63,429 nt of DNA from a virus: IMG/VR virus record IMGVR_UViG_3300046804_004277, positions 1-63,429 of that record; one strand, 5' to 3'. Both the position numbers and the translations under genes were made by a program. Of the stretch, positions 44,601 through 55,450 are shown one piece after another. Position 1 is the stretch's first letter; the number at the start of each line of letters is the position of its first letter. The notes beneath the pieces were generated by a model, which had not been told where the DNA came from, ran no database searches, and saw nothing but the letters and a program-made list of their open reading frames with translations.

Positions 44601-47600
44601 TGGTAGTATATTTGTAACAATTCCAACAGAATTTAAAGTCGATCCTATTCCAACTGCTGCTGCTGTAAGTCCAATAAAACTAGAACTTGGCGTATAAATT
44701 AATTCTTCACCTGTACTAAAGAAATGATTTGATATTTTAAATTCTCCAGTACTGTAATTTAAAATACTAGTATTTGTTGGGTTAAATGTTTTTTGAAAAA
44801 TTGGATATTGTTGATAGTTTAAATCAAAATCTAGTCTATTTTTATTTTCACTATTGACTGAAATATATTTAAGACTATTCACTGATTCGGTAATATTAGA
44901 ATATGTCAAATCTTGTGGAATATTATCAAGATCTAAATCTGTATAAAAACTTTCATTAAAAGATAAAATTGTAAAAGTTCCTGATAGATCTGAATCAGGA
45001 TAGAATTTTAAGTTGACAAGATTTCCATTATATTCACCACCAAAAGTTCCTATGCCACTTGTACTTCCAATTGATAGGAATGGGTACTGTGAAGTGTAAA
45101 CATTCGTGCCATCATGTATCATCATTACTTGGTGTAATGAACTAGTTTGCCCAATACTTACTCTTATAGTAGATTTTAAGGAAGTGAAAAGAGATTTACT
45201 TAAGGATACGATAGTTGATGCTGCCGATACTTTATTATAATTAGAGTTATAAGTTACTGTTCTTTCATATTGATCTGGTTGCTCAGATGATTTAAATCTA
45301 TAAGTAGATATTCCAATAGAAGTTGATCCAAATCCAACATTTTTACTTCTTAAAGTAACTTGATTGTTCGTTGTATTTGTATAATTTAAAGTTACAATAT
45401 TGTTCGATATTGATGCTCCAAAGGAACCAATAAAGTTTGAACTATAATCATCATTTGAATCAAAATAATATTCACTAATATTTGTGTTTGTTCCATCATG
45501 ATCGACAAATAATTCGACATAATTCATTTCACTATTCATATTATCTAAAATATGAATATTTGAGAATATGGATTGTAAATTTCCAATTGGGGCAGAAACA
45601 ATTGTTACTGTGCTTCCTACACCAACAATTGAATTTGAATTTATGAGATTGACAAAACCAATAGAATATGTTCCAATACCAGTTTCATAATTATTAAATG
45701 TATTTGACAATACTTTAATTTTATAATCATTATCATAAACGTCTGAAGGATTGAATTTCAAATAATAATTTTCAAATTCATCCTTATATCCATAAATATC
45801 GGATATTTCAATATCAGTATTAGATATTCTACCTTTTTCTAAAGTAAAAATATCTTGATTATCATTAATAGTTACAATTTCTTTAAATTCAACTTGACTA
45901 TTAGAATCATTAGAAACTTGAATTAAAAATCTATTATATTTTTTTGAAGGAGAAATATCAAAAATATTTGAAAAAATAGTTGTAGAATCAAGTTCAGAAC
46001 TTGAAAATAGTGAGCTAATATCATCTATTTGAAGAACTCTATTGGTACTACATTTAATATAATCTGCTAATTTTTTATTTTTGAATTTTATAGATTTTGA
46101 TGAATTCGGTGTTGGCAAATCTACATCTAAAACCAAATCAAAATTATTAATAGTATCAACTCTATTTTCATTGATAATGTCATAAAGTAAAGAGGTATAT
46201 TCGATAGATGCTGTAGTACCAAATCCAACACTAGATGTAATTTCAGTATCTGCAAAGTTTTTAAGTCCGCGTGGATGTAAAATATTGTTGACAGGACTAA
46301 TAATATTTTCCCAGGTTTGGGAACTCTTTAATGAGTATGACAGATTCTGATAATAATCATTATCAGAAATAACCTGAAAATCACTATCTAAACTTCCAGT
46401 ATTATCTGACCAACCTATTTTTTGTCTAGAACTATAACTGATTTCAAATTCTCCATAATTTTCCACTATAGAATCAATAGTTGCAATACTTCCAGATTGA
46501 ATACCCCTGATTGTACTGTATTGTGATAATTGATAATTTCCTTCTACTTTAATATTTGTTTTGTTATATTGAATAATTCTTAAATCAGTCTCCACAAATT
46601 GCCCAGAAACTAATACTGATAGATATTCTCCAATAATAAATGATGAAAGTTTTTGAATTACTTCAAATTTTGGATAATCTTTGTAATTTACAATATATCC
46701 ATAAGAATTTTGTGCAGTTTTAGCAATTCCTGCATTTGTCGTGAATCCCGCAACACTGAATGTAAGTTGTCTTGGTTCAAATGTTCCAGCATTTGAATAG
46801 TTTGTTACTGTGAAGAACTCATATCCATAATTTTCTGAATTGAATCCATCGCCATCTGTTCCATATTGTTGAACTCCTTCAACATAAATTTTATCTCCAA
46901 TGGTAAATGGTTCAACATTAAAACCTAAAAGTGGAGTAACTAATATACAAGTTGCTATTCCAGATGCTGAAGTTGTTATTGATTGAATACCAACCCCATT
47001 TGTGTTATTAATACTTCTAATTTTTACTGTCTGTGATGGTAAACCTTTTGGTTCATTAACAATGTTTACAGAAACAATTCCATTTCCAACAAAATTTGGA
47101 GATAAAAGTCCAGAATCAATCTTTTCTCCGGTATTTGGATCAACAATAATTAAATTAGGAGACTGTGTGTAATTTTTTCCTCCATCCAATACGTTAATAT
47201 TTGAGATTGTATTTGATGATGATAATGTTAATGTTAATGGAATACTTGCTTTTGGACTTAAAGTTTTATCAGAAGGATATTCAAATCCTTCGTTTAAAAT
47301 TTTTGTTTGGTTAATATTACCTACAGAATCAGATTGGCATATAATATAAGCACCTTCTCCATTTACAGAATCACTTCCAGTAAATATAGGTAGTTTTTTA
47401 AATTCATTTCCACCAGAAATTATTCTGATATTTTTAATTGCACCAGAAGCAGTAGTAGAATTTGTATAATATTCTAAAGTATCACATTCTGATTGATTGT
47501 AAGATAATTTTTCTGGAATTGCATCAAGTACAATATTAAATGTAGTAGTACCTACTCCCGAAATAATGTAATCTCCATTATATTCACTATCAATGAAATT

Positions 47601-50600
47601 AATTTCAGAATGATTTTTAACCTCATTGTCTGCAGTAGTAATATATCCAGATTTCTCCAAAGAGTAATATAATTTAGTTGGTAGTCCTTCACTATAATTT
47701 AAAGTTATTGAAGCATTTGTAGAAACTCCAACTGTTCCAACTCCTGATGTTGATAATATAGTTGTTGATCCAGTGGATACAAACTCATCCGTAAAATCTT
47801 TATCAAAGTATAATTTGAAATCAAATCCTGATAAAGATGAATCAGAAAGATTAAAAACTAGATTATTATTTTTTATAACATTAAGTTTTGGATTAACTGG
47901 GGAAAGTTTTTGATTTGTTGCTCCAACACTAGTAATATCCACAACAGTTGGTGGAATAGTTATTGAATCGATATAAGTATCACATAATTTAATTCTATTA
48001 TTGTCTACTTTATAAACAAAATAAAATCCTGTAGACAACCCTGCAGCAACAGATCCGCTAGATGAATATAATACTTTGTCGCCAGTATCTAAATTATGAG
48101 AATTGACAGTAATTATATTTGATGATGTATCAATTCCAGATGACGTAAAATCTATTGGATTAATTAATAATCTTTCTCTTGAAGAATCATACTTAACATA
48201 TAGTGAGATTGAAGTTCCAATGCCAACAGACAGATTTGGATGTGAATTTAAACTTATCAGATCTCCAGAATATAGTCCATGTGCAGTAGATACAGAAACT
48301 ATTGTTTTGATTTTATCGACATTGCCTTTTACTTGTGTATGATTCGATGTTAAAAAATATTGATAATAATTCGATCCATTATTGAGGAAAAATACTCCAT
48401 TAGATGTTGTTGTTAGTCCAACTTGAGTTACTATTCCAATATAATCTTTTGATTTTTTGATAATATAAACTTTTTGCTCATTTCCACTTATTGGAAGATT
48501 ATATGTACTGCCACTTTCGATATATGATACGATAATCGATGATGCTGCACCAATATTTCCAAATGTTACTTCTTGATTTGTTTGGAATGGATGATTTGGT
48601 ATAAAAATTGACTGTGTTGGTACTGAGATTTGATAATCTTTTGTTCCAACAGTATAAGTAAGAGGAATTCCTATTCCTGGAGTAGTTCCAACACCAACAG
48701 ATTGTTTTGGGTTAAAATAAATCTTTTCATTTACTTTCGAGTCAAAATAATCTGTTTTATAATTGATGGTAAACGAATCTGGAATAAAATTAACTGCAGT
48801 TGATGCAGTGTGTGCCAATCCTGTAGATTCTCTAACTACTCGAACAACATTTAATTCATTGAAAACATTCAATACTGATAAGGTTTCGTTTTCAATTGTA
48901 ATACTACTTCCAATAGAAATATTATCTGGTATTGTTGAAACATATACATCTGTTACAACCCCTGCTAAAGAGTATGCAGGAATATCTTTGATTAATATAG
49001 AACTATGGGGTGCTACAGTAACTTGATGAGAGTCATTTAACTCACTTAATGATGTTGAGAATCCAGAAATAGTTACAGTGTCTAAATTTTCTATAGAATG
49101 TTGTGGTGGAATTGAAACCTGTATTTGATTTCCACCTTTCCAGGTAAAAATTGCATCCTGATAAGATGTTACGGTTGTTTGCAAATCAACAATATCTTTT
49201 CCATGTACTTTGGAGACCTGAGCGATTAATCCACCACCACCTGTACCTGTTTCATCAAACTTTAAATTGTCTCCAACCTTATAATCAGAACCTCCTTCAA
49301 TAATATTTAAATTAGTTACAGTTCCCGATGTTACAGATTCTGCAGAAGTTCTTTGATTAATAATCTCATTTGATTCAATAATAAAATCATTTCCACCATA
49401 TTCATTATTAATATTGTATGGGAAAGTATTTCTAATTAATTTTGAATTGTTAAAATCAAATGATTGATTTAAGTATACATTTTCTGATATAAATTTGGAT
49501 CTATAATAATTTCCGACGAAATATGGAAATTGTCCTACTGGAGTTCCAAAAATGTCTAAAGTTGATGTTGCAAAGTATGCATATACTCCGTTTGGAAATT
49601 CTGGAGTAATGCAGAATCTTCCATTATAAACATCTAAATCTCCAGAAGATGTAAATTTATAATCATCTACAAAGAATCCAAGATCAAATCCAGAGGGTCT
49701 GTTTTCAATATTGGAAATATTTGCAGTATATCCAGAAACAAGTTTTTTGATTGGTGATATTTGTTTTGGATTTGAATATCCGTAAGAACCATATATTGGG
49801 TTTCCATCATAAGCCCACCCAATAATTGGAGAGTGATTTACTCCAGTATCGTTAAATTCATTCTGTAAATTTTGAAAATACCCAGAAATAGAGTATTGTA
49901 AATTATTCTTAGAATTAATTAATAATTCATTAGATTCTTTTCTGGTTCCACTAACACTATCTTCAATTCCATAGAAGACATTAGTATTGATTTCAAGAGA
50001 TCTAACTTGAGGATCGAACAATACTCCAGTTCCGGATGGTTCTACAGTTATTGTTGTATTTGAATCATATCCAGATCCAGATGTTATAATTACAACATCT
50101 GTGATTTTATTGTCTACTATAACTGGTCTTAAAATACATCCACTGCCAGTTCCGTTGACTTTTAAATTAGGAGTTGAATAATACTCAATTCCACCATATT
50201 GAATACTTGTATCAATTATTTTACCATCACTAACAATTGGAACTATTTGAGCATTTTTTCCATTTTTAACTGATATTGTTGGTTTTTTATGTAAATTTAA
50301 AATTGTAGACCCATAATCACTACCATTATCATAAACATATGCTCCAACTATTTGACCCCTAACAACTGGATAGGCATTAATAGTTCCTGAAATTGAAGTA
50401 CTACCTATACCAGATATTGTATAATTTATAGTAGTAACAATTTCTGGATAATTAAAAATTTGATATCCAGAACCAGTATGATCAAATTTTACATATTTTT
50501 CTCTTTGATAATTTGAATTATCTGTTCCACCAATTCCAGCATCTGATAGTCTAAATGAATTATCATTAACTTTTAAAACATAATATTGATTATCTGAAGA

Positions 50601-53522
50601 TAATGTAGTTATTGGAGTAGTTTCATAAGTATAAGTTATTAATTCTCCATGATTGAATCCATGATTTTCAAAATTAACAGTATTATTAATTGTTGAAATT
50701 CCTGTAGGATTGACTCTTAATTTTCTATTCTCATATCCTATTCCACCATTTAAGATTTTAATATCAGTCAAAATCTTTTTAGGTTCAGTTTCAAATTTGT
50801 GAATACCTGAAGTTCCTATGGTAGTAAATCCTACAGTATTAATTCCAGATTTAAAATCATTAAGTTTTTCATAAAGTTGAATAGTCGTATCATTAATATA
50901 TTTTGCATAATATGGTGTTTGTGATTTTAATGCTCTTCCTTGATCTGTATTATTCGAATTAAATGTGCCAATTCCTAATGGGATATTATTATCTGGATTA
51001 TAATATATAATCTGACCATTACTAAGATTATGAGAAGATAGGAATGTGATTGTTTCTGAAGATATATCTACTCCACCACCATTACCAACTTGTTTAGCAT
51101 CAAATTTTATCTCTCTTCTTTGAATTTCTATAATTGGTTGAAATGATGCTCCTTTACCATTACCACCAGTTACATCAATTGATACTAAAGTATCTAAATT
51201 AAATTCTTGTGGATCAACAAATATTTTTTCAATAGTTCCATTAACTATTGGTTGAATTGATGCTATTCCAGAAGATATTGTTAGTAATGGGGGATTGATT
51301 ACATCATAATTTTTTCCACCATTCAAAACATTAACAGATTTTAATGGTCCATAATAAATTTTTTCATTTGATTTATAACTTGTCAATTCGACACCATTGA
51401 TCAACATTCCAATAGAACCTGGAGTTGTTAAATCTGGATTTCCATCGGCAATATTTTTATTAATTGGAAACTTTCTTAAAACTTTCTGGGGTGAAATAAT
51501 ATTGGTACTCTGATTGTTTAAAATAAATGAATGTTCTCCAGATGTTAAAGAACCAAATTGGATATAATCTTCAGACCCAATAAATGATTTTGACTTATAT
51601 AGTCTGATTTGTTTCTTATCATCCAATACCTCAACATAATAATTTCCTTCAGATAATCCAGAAATTGTAGAATTTTCTGGACGATAATAAATTTCCGATC
51701 CGCTCAAAAATGAAACTTTTTGTGAAAAATTGACAATAGAGTACAAACCATTTTGTGATTCTTCTTCAGATGAAGAGGATACTGATGATGCAATATATCT
51801 AAAAGTATTTTTTGTTATTTGATAAGATGGTAAAGAATTGGATGCTACATATGCATAATCACTTGCTCTATCAAAATAAACATTTTGAACATCTGCAAAC
51901 AGAGAATTAAATTCTAAAGCAGTTGCGGATGTGGAAGATGTTTTAATATTTCTTCGAATGTCATAATCTTTATTTTGATTTAAAGTAAAATTGCCAGATG
52001 TTGTTACTTGTTTATTTGTTATTTCAGTAATGGATAATTCAGTAGCAACTAAAATCTCAGTATCTCTTTCTAAAATATCAATCTTATCTCCAACCTTTAA
52101 TCTAGATTTATCAATATCACTACTCAGGTTGACCTGAGATATTGTTCCTGTATTAAAACTTGATATTTGGAATCTTGAACTAGTATTATAGATCCAACTA
52201 TTTGCAAAAATTTGTTTATCTGATGAATTTGATGCTGGATTAGTAACCACATCGCCAAGATATTTGATTCCTATCTGTTCGTTTTCTTCAATTGGACCTA
52301 ATTGTAAGGTGGAAGAAAAATTAGATAGAACTCCCGTCAATCTTAATTCAACCTTCTTAGTAGTATCTCCATTTTCATACCCATAATATGTCTCATCTGA
52401 GCGAACAATGCCAGTTTTTGCTACTGCTTCTACAATGCCAGTACATCCAAAAAATTGATTTATACTTTTACTGGTATATGATGCGACATTATCACCGAGA
52501 TAAATTGTTCCAGTTTGACCAAAACCAATTGTCGAATCTACAGTAATGATCTCTGCATTAGGTTCTACATCTTCTATAAGTTTTGTAGAACCAGTAATAT
52601 TAAAAGTTCCTGTAATTGTTGGGGAAGCATCATCATATCCAACAAAAATCATCAATTTATAATAATTTTTTCCACCGCTTGTTATAATTTCAACTTCTGA
52701 TACAGATGCACTTGTATTCTCATCTGTAGATTTTTTGATTGTTTGTCCAACTAATAATGAAGGATCACCAGAAATTCTTTCTGCAACCATTACCTCCCTT
52801 TGAATAAATTTTGCGGAAGATGGTTTAATTAAAAATTGCTCCAAATCAACTACTTTTGGAGTCTCACCATATAGTACATTGAATAGAATTCTAAATGATT
52901 CATCAGTACCTTTAGTCTGATATAGTGTTTTAGATTCCTTTATAAAGTTTCCTACATGTAAATCTGAAACAAAATCACTATTTTCAAGACCAGGTGTAAG
53001 AGTATATTTTAATTTTTTATAAAATTCTTGTAAAAACTGGGAACTTAGATTAATTACTGTTGAATTGCTAGAATGGGAAGCAGATGAAGTCTCTGAAAAA
53101 ACTAATTCTTCACGATTTAAATCTTGATGATAACTGGTGATTCCACTAAATCCACGAATACAACCTGTAAATGTATTTGTAGTAATGCCAGTATATGTTA
53201 TTACTTCATCATCAATTTTAAGAAGTCCATATGATGGTGGAAATCCTTTAGTACTTGTTACTGTAATGATCCCAACAGTAGAAGTGATATTAGTACTAAG
53301 ACCAACTTTACCTACTATGACTTCTGGAATTAAATTATCCAGATTCAAATACTGGTCTAAATTCTCAGCAATATCTACAGGACCACCTTGATATTCTTGA
53401 GAAATGTAATATTGCTTTAGAAATTCCGCAACCTTTGGACTTTCATCTAGGATAAATCCTGGCAATTGATTTTCAATTATCTGCTGTACTTTTATCCTTG
53501 ATTCAAAACCAGTTTGTATCAT
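41610..53522 (-). CDS. Giant baseplate protein, 3970 aa, in the position of gp7
   Basis: An uninterrupted frame of 11.9 kb. The N-terminus (ENQLPGFILDESPKVAEFLK, YYISQEYQGGPVDIAENLDQ) is conserved in cyanophage baseplate proteins, followed by an EFYKKLKYTLTPGLE and LYQTKGTDESFRILFNVLYG helical block (about 165-230). The remaining ~3700 residues are beta-rich with many modules such as NGGKNYDVINPP, TSGSGYDSNTTITV, SNPGSGYIGN-like and GVGIGT-type turns. The last residues GYGFNNSGALEKNL recur in cyanophages. T4 gp7 has 1032 residues and lies between gp6 and gp8 as here, so I infer a greatly expanded wedge protein. Confidence 0.75.
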   Translation of the reverse strand: MIQTGFESRIKVQQIIENQLPGFILDESPKVAEFLKQYYISQEYQGGPVDIAENLDQYLNLDNLIPEVIVGKVGLSTNITSTVGIITVTSTKGFPPSYGLLKIDDEVITYTGITTNTFTGCIRGFSGITSYHQDLNREELVFSETSSASHSSNSTVINLSSQFLQEFYKKLKYTLTPGLENSDFVSDLHVGNFIKESKTLYQTKGTDESFRILFNVLYGETPKVVDLEQFLIKPSSAKFIQREVMVAERISGDPSLLVGQTIKKSTDENTSASVSEVEIITSGGKNYYKLMIFVGYDDASPTITGTFNITGSTKLIEDVEPNAEIITVDSTIGFGQTGTIYLGDNVASYTSKSINQFFGCTGIVEAVAKTGIVRSDETYYGYENGDTTKKVELRLTGVLSNFSSTLQLGPIEENEQIGIKYLGDVVTNPASNSSDKQIFANSWIYNTSSRFQISSFNTGTISQVNLSSDIDKSRLKVGDKIDILERDTEILVATELSITEITNKQVTTSGNFTLNQNKDYDIRRNIKTSSTSATALEFNSLFADVQNVYFDRASDYAYVASNSLPSYQITKNTFRYIASSVSSSSEEESQNGLYSIVNFSQKVSFLSGSEIYYRPENSTISGLSEGNYYVEVLDDKKQIRLYKSKSFIGSEDYIQFGSLTSGEHSFILNNQSTNIISPQKVLRKFPINKNIADGNPDLTTPGSIGMLINGVELTSYKSNEKIYYGPLKSVNVLNGGKNYDVINPPLLTISSGIASIQPIVNGTIEKIFVDPQEFNLDTLVSIDVTGGNGKGASFQPIIEIQRREIKFDAKQVGNGGGVDISSETITFLSSHNLSNGQIIYYNPDNNIPLGIGTFNSNNTDQGRALKSQTPYYAKYINDTTIQLYEKLNDFKSGINTVGFTTIGTSGIHKFETEPKKILTDIKILNGGIGYENRKLRVNPTGISTINNTVNFENHGFNHGELITYTYETTPITTLSSDNQYYVLKVNDNSFRLSDAGIGGTDNSNYQREKYVKFDHTGSGYQIFNYPEIVTTINYTISGIGSTSISGTINAYPVVRGQIVGAYVYDNGSDYGSTILNLHKKPTISVKNGKNAQIVPIVSDGKIIDTSIQYGGIEYYSTPNLKVNGTGSGCILRPVIVDNKITDVVIITSGSGYDSNTTITVEPSGTGVLFDPQVRSLEINTNVFYGIEDSVSGTRKESNELLINSKNNLQYSISGYFQNLQNEFNDTGVNHSPIIGWAYDGNPIYGSYGYSNPKQISPIKKLVSGYTANISNIENRPSGFDLGFFVDDYKFTSSGDLDVYNGRFCITPEFPNGVYAYFATSTLDIFGTPVGQFPYFVGNYYRSKFISENVYLNQSFDFNNSKLIRNTFPYNINNEYGGNDFIIESNEIINQRTSAESVTSGTVTNLNIIEGGSDYKVGDNLKFDETGTGGGGLIAQVSKVHGKDIVDLQTTVTSYQDAIFTWKGGNQIQVSIPPQHSIENLDTVTISGFSTSLSELNDSHQVTVAPHSSILIKDIPAYSLAGVVTDVYVSTIPDNISIGSSITIENETLSVLNVFNELNVVRVVRESTGLAHTASTAVNFIPDSFTINYKTDYFDSKVNEKIYFNPKQSVGVGTTPGIGIPLTYTVGTKDYQISVPTQSIFIPNHPFQTNQEVTFGNIGAASSIIVSYIESGSTYNLPISGNEQKVYIIKKSKDYIGIVTQVGLTTTSNGVFFLNNGSNYYQYFLTSNHTQVKGNVDKIKTIVSVSTAHGLYSGDLISLNSHPNLSVGIGTSISLYVKYDSSRERLLINPIDFTSSGIDTSSNIITVNSHNLDTGDKVLYSSSGSVAAGLSTGFYFVYKVDNNRIKLCDTYIDSITIPPTVVDITSVGATNQKLSPVNPKLNVIKNNNLVFNLSDSSLSGFDFKLYFDKDFTDEFVSTGSTTILSTSGVGTVGVSTNASITLNYSEGLPTKLYYSLEKSGYITTADNEVKNHSEINFIDSEYNGDYIISGVGTTTFNIVLDAIPEKLSYNQSECDTLEYYTNSTTASGAIKNIRIISGGNEFKKLPIFTGSDSVNGEGAYIICQSDSVGNINQTKILNEGFEYPSDKTLSPKASIPLTLTLSSSNTISNINVLDGGKNYTQSPNLIIVDPNTGEKIDSGLLSPNFVGNGIVSVNIVNEPKGLPSQTVKIRSINNTNGVGIQSITTSASGIATCILVTPLLGFNVEPFTIGDKIYVEGVQQYGTDGDGFNSENYGYEFFTVTNYSNAGTFEPRQLTFSVAGFTTNAGIAKTAQNSYGYIVNYKDYPKFEVIQKLSSFIIGEYLSVLVSGQFVETDLRIIQYNKTNIKVEGNYQLSQYSTIRGIQSGSIATIDSIVENYGEFEISYSSRQKIGWSDNTGSLDSDFQVISDNDYYQNLSYSLKSSQTWENIISPVNNILHPRGLKNFADTEITSSVGFGTTASIEYTSLLYDIINENRVDTINNFDLVLDVDLPTPNSSKSIKFKNKKLADYIKCSTNRVLQIDDISSLFSSSELDSTTIFSNIFDISPSKKYNRFLIQVSNDSNSQVEFKEIVTINDNQDIFTLEKGRISNTDIEISDIYGYKDEFENYYLKFNPSDVYDNDYKIKVLSNTFNNYETGIGTYSIGFVNLINSNSIVGVGSTVTIVSAPIGNLQSIFSNIHILDNMNSEMNYVELFVDHDGTNTNISEYYFDSNDDYSSNFIGSFGASISNNIVTLNYTNTTNNQVTLRSKNVGFGSTSIGISTYRFKSSEQPDQYERTVTYNSNYNKVSAASTIVSLSKSLFTSLKSTIRVSIGQTSSLHQVMMIHDGTNVYTSQYPFLSIGSTSGIGTFGGEYNGNLVNLKFYPDSDLSGTFTILSFNESFYTDLDLDNIPQDLTYSNITESVNSLKYISVNSENKNRLDFDLNYQQYPIFQKTFNPTNTSILNYSTGEFKISNHFFSTGEELIYTPSSSFIGLTAAAVGIGSTLNSVGIVTNILPTKVFAIKINNDVFKLSTRKDYAQAGIYVTFTSVGDGNYHKLEMVKKNEKSIITINNIIQHPITYSLVTHNLGNCGQIGTASTLISLTGISSISTNNLLKIDNEYMKVLNVGFGTTSSGPISFAGTFPLVEVKRGFVGSSATSHNIGTSVYIYSGSFNISGNKIYFTEAPRGKVFDDTFDNLPSPKSYFTGRVFLKNDYSSNQVYDDISTKFTGIGQTYTLTSQGINTVGLTSTGGNGIVLINGIFQTPTTQNNKNNNYLIQENTNLGISSIVFSGITSTDGSVVVSNYEINRNQLPRGGMIVSLGSTPGLGFAPLVGASVTARVSSGSIISVGIGTSGNFGSGYRNPVSVAVTDSSHTGTAATITATVGAGGTLSFNIVGGGTGYVNPIINISSPSYENLPVIGVSRLGIGTTTDTGIGLLLNVEVGASSTVGVGSTLFEVTSFKITRPGYGFKKGDVIKPVGLVTARELASPLNDFTLTILDTFTDSFSAWQFGELDYIDSIASLQDGKRRRFPLYYNSQLLSFEKDSSNSDSQLIDFDSLFIIFINGILQEPKYAYEFTGGTSFTFNVPPKVEDKVSIFFYRASSSDSSIVNITETIKPGDDLQVFSNNNNLGITTTQNSRVLTTIKTSDTIDTNTYNSQGIDITNYKPISWSKQKVDKFIDGTFISKSRDSIEPQIYPTAKIIKDFSTTDTSLFVDDAQFFNYENEVSIDFNAFIVSGAPDPVSAAVIAIVSAAGTIQSLSITNPGSGYIGNSINVKFASPLTVGVSTSLPMGVGIGIGTVASATITVSNGSLTTPITITNPGLGYSIGMEPQVIVPLPDPIYENISNVSTVEGFSGSIVGIATTVGIGTALAIKFTLNSSLSPFTGLSAGNPIYIFNTKVGNGVTSIYTKNTAIVGVGTTFLDNIYNISAFSASTGIITCNIQSTSSIVGIATTGSTVGQFSWGRLSGFTRSSSPISIAVSSYKTDIGLSTFPTIQRRGYGFNNSGALEKNL

Positions 53523-53523
53523 A

Positions 53524-55449
53524 TTACGACCTCGTTAGTTCCCCGTTCGAATAGCTTGATCTATAGTAATCTTTTGTTGAAAATACTGCTCCAGATGCAT
53601 CATCACCAGATGCAATAACATCTTTAATCATATTTATCGAACTTTTTGAAACATCAAATGAGATATAAAGATCTTTAAGTCCAATCACATCATTTGATTC
53701 TGGGAAAGCTTGAATTTCAATAATGTCAGCATCTAGTGATGTTGATGTAACGTTTAAGGTTCCAATCATAATCTCACCAGTTTCATAATTAACTGTTCCA
53801 GCAGATTTGGATACAACTATCGTTTTTAATTCTTGTGTCGATCCAACAGATACTGTAATTGGATTTTCTTTTACTATAGAAATTACTCCAGTTTTTAAAT
53901 CCGAATTTGGAACATCCGTAAAATAAACAGTATCGGATTCCCCAGCAATTTTAAATCCAGTTGATTTAATATTCTTTCCCGCAGGATTTGCATGGAATCG
54001 ATTGCCATAACAAATTTCATACTGGGTTGGTATTTTGATATTTGCTTTCATATCTCTTCTAATTCTTACTTTCGTAATATTAGAAGTAATTGCACTGTCA
54101 GTATTATCAATTACTTGAAGAACCTTACTATATTTAAATCTTCCTCCGAAAGATCCAAGATTAGGAGATTTTGAATAAGATATGAGGGAATTTTGTACTT
54201 TTGTTTTTAAATCTTCTACGTTGCCAACATTAGAATTGTTATAATAAATTGAAGAATCAATCTCAACATATAAGACTTTTAAATCAATAATTTCTGGATT
54301 AATCCCTGCGATTGTATATTGCTTTAATTTATTTTGAATCTGTATTTTGTTAAAGTCTGAAACATAAGTTCCATTCTTTGGTTTAATGCTAATTACAACT
54401 TTACCATATTGTGGTGGATTTAATTCTTCTCCACCAACTACAGATACTGATTCAGTATCTGGATATATTTTATCTTTAATAATTGCCTCGTAGTCTCTTG
54501 CAGTAACAGCTCTATATTGTGAAGAATATATTCTTGGTGCAAAATATTTGATTGAATCTATTCCTTCAATCTCATCACCATTTTGAGATTTTTGATTCGT
54601 AGTTACTGTAATCGTATTTGTTGGAATAATTGTATTATTGCTCGCATCCTTAAAAGTACCTGCAAAAGAAAATTTATCTGCACCATTACCATTTTTCCCA
54701 TCAGTCACAATATAAGTAGCTGTGATTATAGAATTATTTTCTAATTTCTTTCCAAAATACCCATCTCCAAAGAAAAGTTCATATTTTTCATCTTGAATTT
54801 CTTGAAGTAAGTAAGTTTCAGATGCAGAATCAATTTTAAAAATATTATCTATCAGCGAATACTTTCTTCCTAATCCACTATCACTTGGAGATTTAACATA
54901 TGCAACAATTGTGTTAGTATCAATATAGGAGTTGTTTAAAATAAATCTTTGATCTAATGATCCGTCTACTGTAAATTGTTTTTTAAGAAATGTTCCTTCA
55001 CTAATTTCAATCTGATTAAAAGTAGCAACACCATTAACCACATTTTGAGTAACATCAGATGGAACGGAGAATACATATGAAGTTCCATCCGCTGCACCAA
55101 CACACACCAATCCTGCCTGTAAAGTGAGTGTCGGAGTATCTACTGTAGTTGATGCACTAAAGGAAACAACTGCCTTTGAGGCAGTCCTAGAGCGAGGAAC
55201 GTAACCAATATTTCTTGCAAGAGCAACTACATTTTCTCTGAGTGTTGCAGAATCCAAAAAGGATTCATTCACAACCATATTAGAGTTAAATGCAGTAATA
55301 TATGTGTTATACGCTAAAGTATCAATCAATACAGAAAAATTAGACCCCTCAAAGTCAAAATCCGTAAAATTAGAATTTGCACGGAGATAATCTTTGATGG
55401 AGGTCTTGATTTGATCAAAATCTAAATTAGCAAACTTTGTAAAAGGCAT
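53524..55449 (-). CDS. gp6: gp6 baseplate wedge protein
   Basis: 641 residues (T4: 660). It starts with FANLDFDQIKTSIKDYLRAN and DFDFEGSNFSVLIDTLAYNT, the conserved gp6/J-like N-terminus. It continues with NMVVNESFLDSATLRENVV, VTARDYEAIIKDKIYPDTE and VVISIKPKNG. Two copies per wedge form the inner baseplate ring. It is separated from gp25 by one base. Confidence 0.95.
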   Translation of the reverse strand: MPFTKFANLDFDQIKTSIKDYLRANSNFTDFDFEGSNFSVLIDTLAYNTYITAFNSNMVVNESFLDSATLRENVVALARNIGYVPRSRTASKAVVSFSASTTVDTPTLTLQAGLVCVGAADGTSYVFSVPSDVTQNVVNGVATFNQIEISEGTFLKKQFTVDGSLDQRFILNNSYIDTNTIVAYVKSPSDSGLGRKYSLIDNIFKIDSASETYLLQEIQDEKYELFFGDGYFGKKLENNSIITATYIVTDGKNGNGADKFSFAGTFKDASNNTIIPTNTITVTTNQKSQNGDEIEGIDSIKYFAPRIYSSQYRAVTARDYEAIIKDKIYPDTESVSVVGGEELNPPQYGKVVISIKPKNGTYVSDFNKIQIQNKLKQYTIAGINPEIIDLKVLYVEIDSSIYYNNSNVGNVEDLKTKVQNSLISYSKSPNLGSFGGRFKYSKVLQVIDNTDSAITSNITKVRIRRDMKANIKIPTQYEICYGNRFHANPAGKNIKSTGFKIAGESDTVYFTDVPNSDLKTGVISIVKENPITVSVGSTQELKTIVVSKSAGTVNYETGEIMIGTLNVTSTSLDADIIEIQAFPESNDVIGLKDLYISFDVSKSSINMIKDVIASGDDASGAVFSTKDYYRSSYSNGELTRS

Positions 55450-55450
55450 T

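Noticed and set aside
29700-53300. Repeats in the virion proteins as a diversity-generating retroelement target
   Set aside because: No reverse transcriptase, no template repeat with adenine-biased changes, and the repeats are divergent and spread over several genes.
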